Assembly: GCA_037951165.1 (NCBI GenBank)
Contig: JBBDHG010000134.1
Location: forward strand, 2,223,501 to 2,287,500
Source: Lophius americanus
Taxonomy: Eukaryota > Chordata > Actinopteri > Lophiiformes > Lophiidae
Reading direction: 5' to 3'
Length of the DNA stretch: 64,000 nucleotides
A model generated the notes under the pieces. That model was not told the DNA's origin. It saw only the letters and a program-made list of their open reading frames with translations, and ran no database searches. Position numbers and translations under genes: made by a program. Shown piece by piece: positions 61,662-64,000 of this stretch (its first letter is position 1; every line of letters begins with the position of its first letter).

Positions 61662-63224
61662 ATTAAAATAGAAAATACATGTGTTCATTTCAACTAACTG
61701 CTAGGAAAGCTGGGCCAAGCGATAAGGAAGGAGGTTTTATAGAGTAGCTTTATAAATAATAAATGCTGGTCCCTCCTCACGGACAAAGCTGGTGGAAACA
61801 AACAACAGTGATGTTATTTGACTCCTTGAACATCCGAATTTCGTTCTTTTGCCCAACAATACTCAAATGTTTCAGGGAAGTCCTTCATATAATGCTTCTA
61901 ACAGAGAAATAAACTAACACTCTTCCTTGGCAGAAAGTCATCACATTGCAGCACTGTTTCTTTTTGTAACTGAAATTTTATTTTGAGATCCGTGTCAAGA
62001 CGCTGTGTACATGCTCTGTTCACTGTTACGGGAATTCATTTTTGCTTTTGTTTTTAAAGTGCCGGCTGATTTGATTTACAGCCCGCGTTGAATGTTCCTT
62101 TCATGCCGCCCTCAATCCCAATCAAAGGATTTTAGCAAAAAAAACGTTTTTCATCCTTCCAATGATATTTTTTTACTTTGTCGTGCGTACGGAAGTGTCA
62201 CTCTTCACAGCGCCGGTGCATTTTTTATCTTTTTTGATTTATTTAGATTGGTTCTTGTCTCTGATGAAGGGACTCCTTTCATATTAGTGATTTCATTCAA
62301 GTAGATTCTGCCTTCAAGTCAGAAAAAAAACTAGTTATGACTTAAAGGAGGCATAATTCAATACCAATTAATGCAGGCGTGTGTATGCAAAACAATAAAA
62401 GACGCAGTCGGAACCAGATATTTAGAACCTTTCTTGCTCATTTTTTTTGTATTTTTTTTCTCTTTATTTGATTTTTGATTACTGTTAGGCAGTCATCGGC
62501 TGAAGTGTTTTGTTCTCCCTCCTTCTTCTACCACCTCCATTGGCAGCTTCTCAGTGTGTCACATACCTCCGTCGCCCACACGAAAATCAAAATTGATAGA
62601 CCCATTTAGGCTCAGTGAAGGATAGACTTATTTCTTCTCCTTCCCCAAAACCCCATCTTGTCTCGACCTGCTTTATTTGATTTACCCTTCGTCCTTTCTG
62701 TCCCCTTGAAGAAATAAATAAAAAAAACATTGAGTAAGCTCGGTGTCATGGAAACGGCGGCAGGTTTTACCCCTGTGATAAAAGTGGAACGATAAGCCCT
62801 GATGAGACGATAGGACGGACCTTTGGAGTTCTCCTCTATCACTCCAGTCACTGCTGGTCACCCTCGCACTCCTGCTGCCCGACAGCAAAGGGTATTAAAC
62901 CTGCTCTAGCCGCCTCCTTTCCACCCGACATCTCTGAGCGGGAGACCTCCGAGTGGCACATCTATCCTTCTCTGCAGCGGTGCCCCACATCTGTATTCCC
63001 TGCTTTAACAGCTGGTGAGGCATGTGTTCCTGTTCCACATTTAGATCTTAATTTGAGCACAATGAAGAGGGTGAATTTTCTCACAGAGATTCATCTTCCA
63101 TTTCATCTGGCTTACATCGTTATATTCTAGTAAATCCATTGTTTTTTACTGAAAGACTTTCTAATATCTTTTTAAATTTTAGCTTTATTTTTTATTGTCT
63201 TTCATACGCAAATGCCATACAACG
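61662..63224. other. Non-coding DNA, no feature recognised
   Basis: Mixed composition with T-runs near 62430-62470. There is no domain in any frame and no repeat I can name. Confidence 0.4.
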
Positions 63225-63480
63225 CATATACTAGCCAAATGATGTATTATAATTAATAATAATTAATAATTTGACACGATTTTATTTCATGTTATATAAT
63301 ACATCATATACCCCAGCCAAATAATAGAGTATAATACAGTATATTATTATACAATATGATATTATACAATATATTATAATATTATATAGTACATGGTAGA
63401 ACAGTACAGCACTGCATAGTACAGTATTATACAATATAATACTACATACCATATAATATCACATAATACTGTATAACATT
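63225..63480. repeat. AT-rich degenerate tandem repeat
   Basis: The words ATAATACAGTATATTATTAT, ACAATAT and CAGTACAGCACTGCATAGTA recur with irregular spacing over about 250 bp, forming an AT-rich degenerate satellite-like stretch. Confidence 0.6.
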
Positions 63481-64000
63481 TGGGTGCATTAATACTGAAT
63501 CCCAGAGAAGAACTGTAAAGACACCTTGATACAGATTTATATTCTACCCACTTTCTTCAACAGGTCTGTCCTGAAGTGCCATTTAAACATCTTAATAAAA
63601 TGTATTTTATTGGGACCAATATGAGTGAAAAGATTCCCGTGAACAAAGCCAATCAGATTTGTCTTATGTGGGGGTATGTCATCTCCATAGTGGCATTCTT
63701 ATTTCACTTTTCATCAATTTTACATGCTTCCTTGGAGTTGTATTTATGTGTTTTTAAACACCTCTTATTAAACTTTCATTCCTTACCCCTGCCTTTTTTT
63801 TAAATTTATTTATTTGTTGCAATAAAGCACCTAAACTGGTTTTAATAAGTGCTGAAGAAATAATTATTACCTCTGGCAATGAAGATACGTTTTGTTTGTT
63901 AGTTTGTCAGCAGGCATACGAAACAACTACTGAACATATTTCCATTACACATGCTGTGAGGACGGGCCAGAATAGACCCATCTGAAATTTGGAGCAGTTC
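63481..64000. other. Non-coding DNA at window end
   Basis: AT-rich. The 75-residue plus frame at 63576-63803 is hydrophobic by composition only. No splice-supported exon was recognised. Confidence 0.4.

Overview
This window looks like nuclear DNA of a ray-finned fish, probably a percomorph-type teleost. It is about 64 kb of AT-rich, gene-poor sequence with long introns and many microsatellites. It also holds degraded Tc1-like transposons, LINE reverse-transcriptase fragments and tRNA-derived SINEs of kinds widespread in teleosts. Nothing bacterial or plasmid-like is present. The species cannot be named from the sequence alone.

One protein-coding gene is recognised, on the minus strand. It is the orthologue of INSYN2A (FAM196A, inhibitory synaptic factor 2A), a gephyrin-associated protein of inhibitory synapses. 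Its coding region is split into a large first coding exon (29149-30376, ATG at 30371-30369), a 72-nt middle exon (20406-20477) and a last coding exon (6321-6504). All junctions have AG/GT sites in matching phase and give a 492-residue protein. A likely 5' non-coding exon ends at a consensus splice donor at 48685, next to a CpG-richer stretch (about 48.7-49.15 kb) that may be the promoter. The gene would then span about 43 kb. In mammals this gene lies antisense inside an intron of DOCK1, so the plus strand here may be DOCK1 intron. No DOCK1 exon was recognised.

Layout: 1-5.6 kb holds a perfect 19-bp hairpin, an intact-looking SINE and an old dispersed repeat. 5.6-6.3 kb is the likely 3' UTR. 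6.5-20.4 kb is intron with AT microsatellites, two LINE fragments and a hAT-like remnant. 20.5-29.1 kb is intron with a (CA) and a (CT) tract, four Tc1-like remnants (two of them head to head) and two SINEs. 30.4-48.7 kb is the long 5' intron, with an RTE-like LINE fragment and a pair of large minisatellite arrays. 49-64 kb is upstream sequence with LINE and SINE pieces, a 15-bp-arm palindrome and AT-rich tracts.

The most notable structure is the minisatellite pair. Arrays at 36.86-38.09 kb and 45.93-47.28 kb are built on the same 30-bp unit but in opposite orientation, about 8 kb apart. The first has a recent higher-order core (177-bp blocks alternating as a 354-bp A/B repeat). The second carries TTACGTCA motifs and has been split by a small terminal-inverted-repeat element that contains a perfect 36-bp palindrome. 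If transcribed within one intron, the two arrays could pair as double-stranded RNA.
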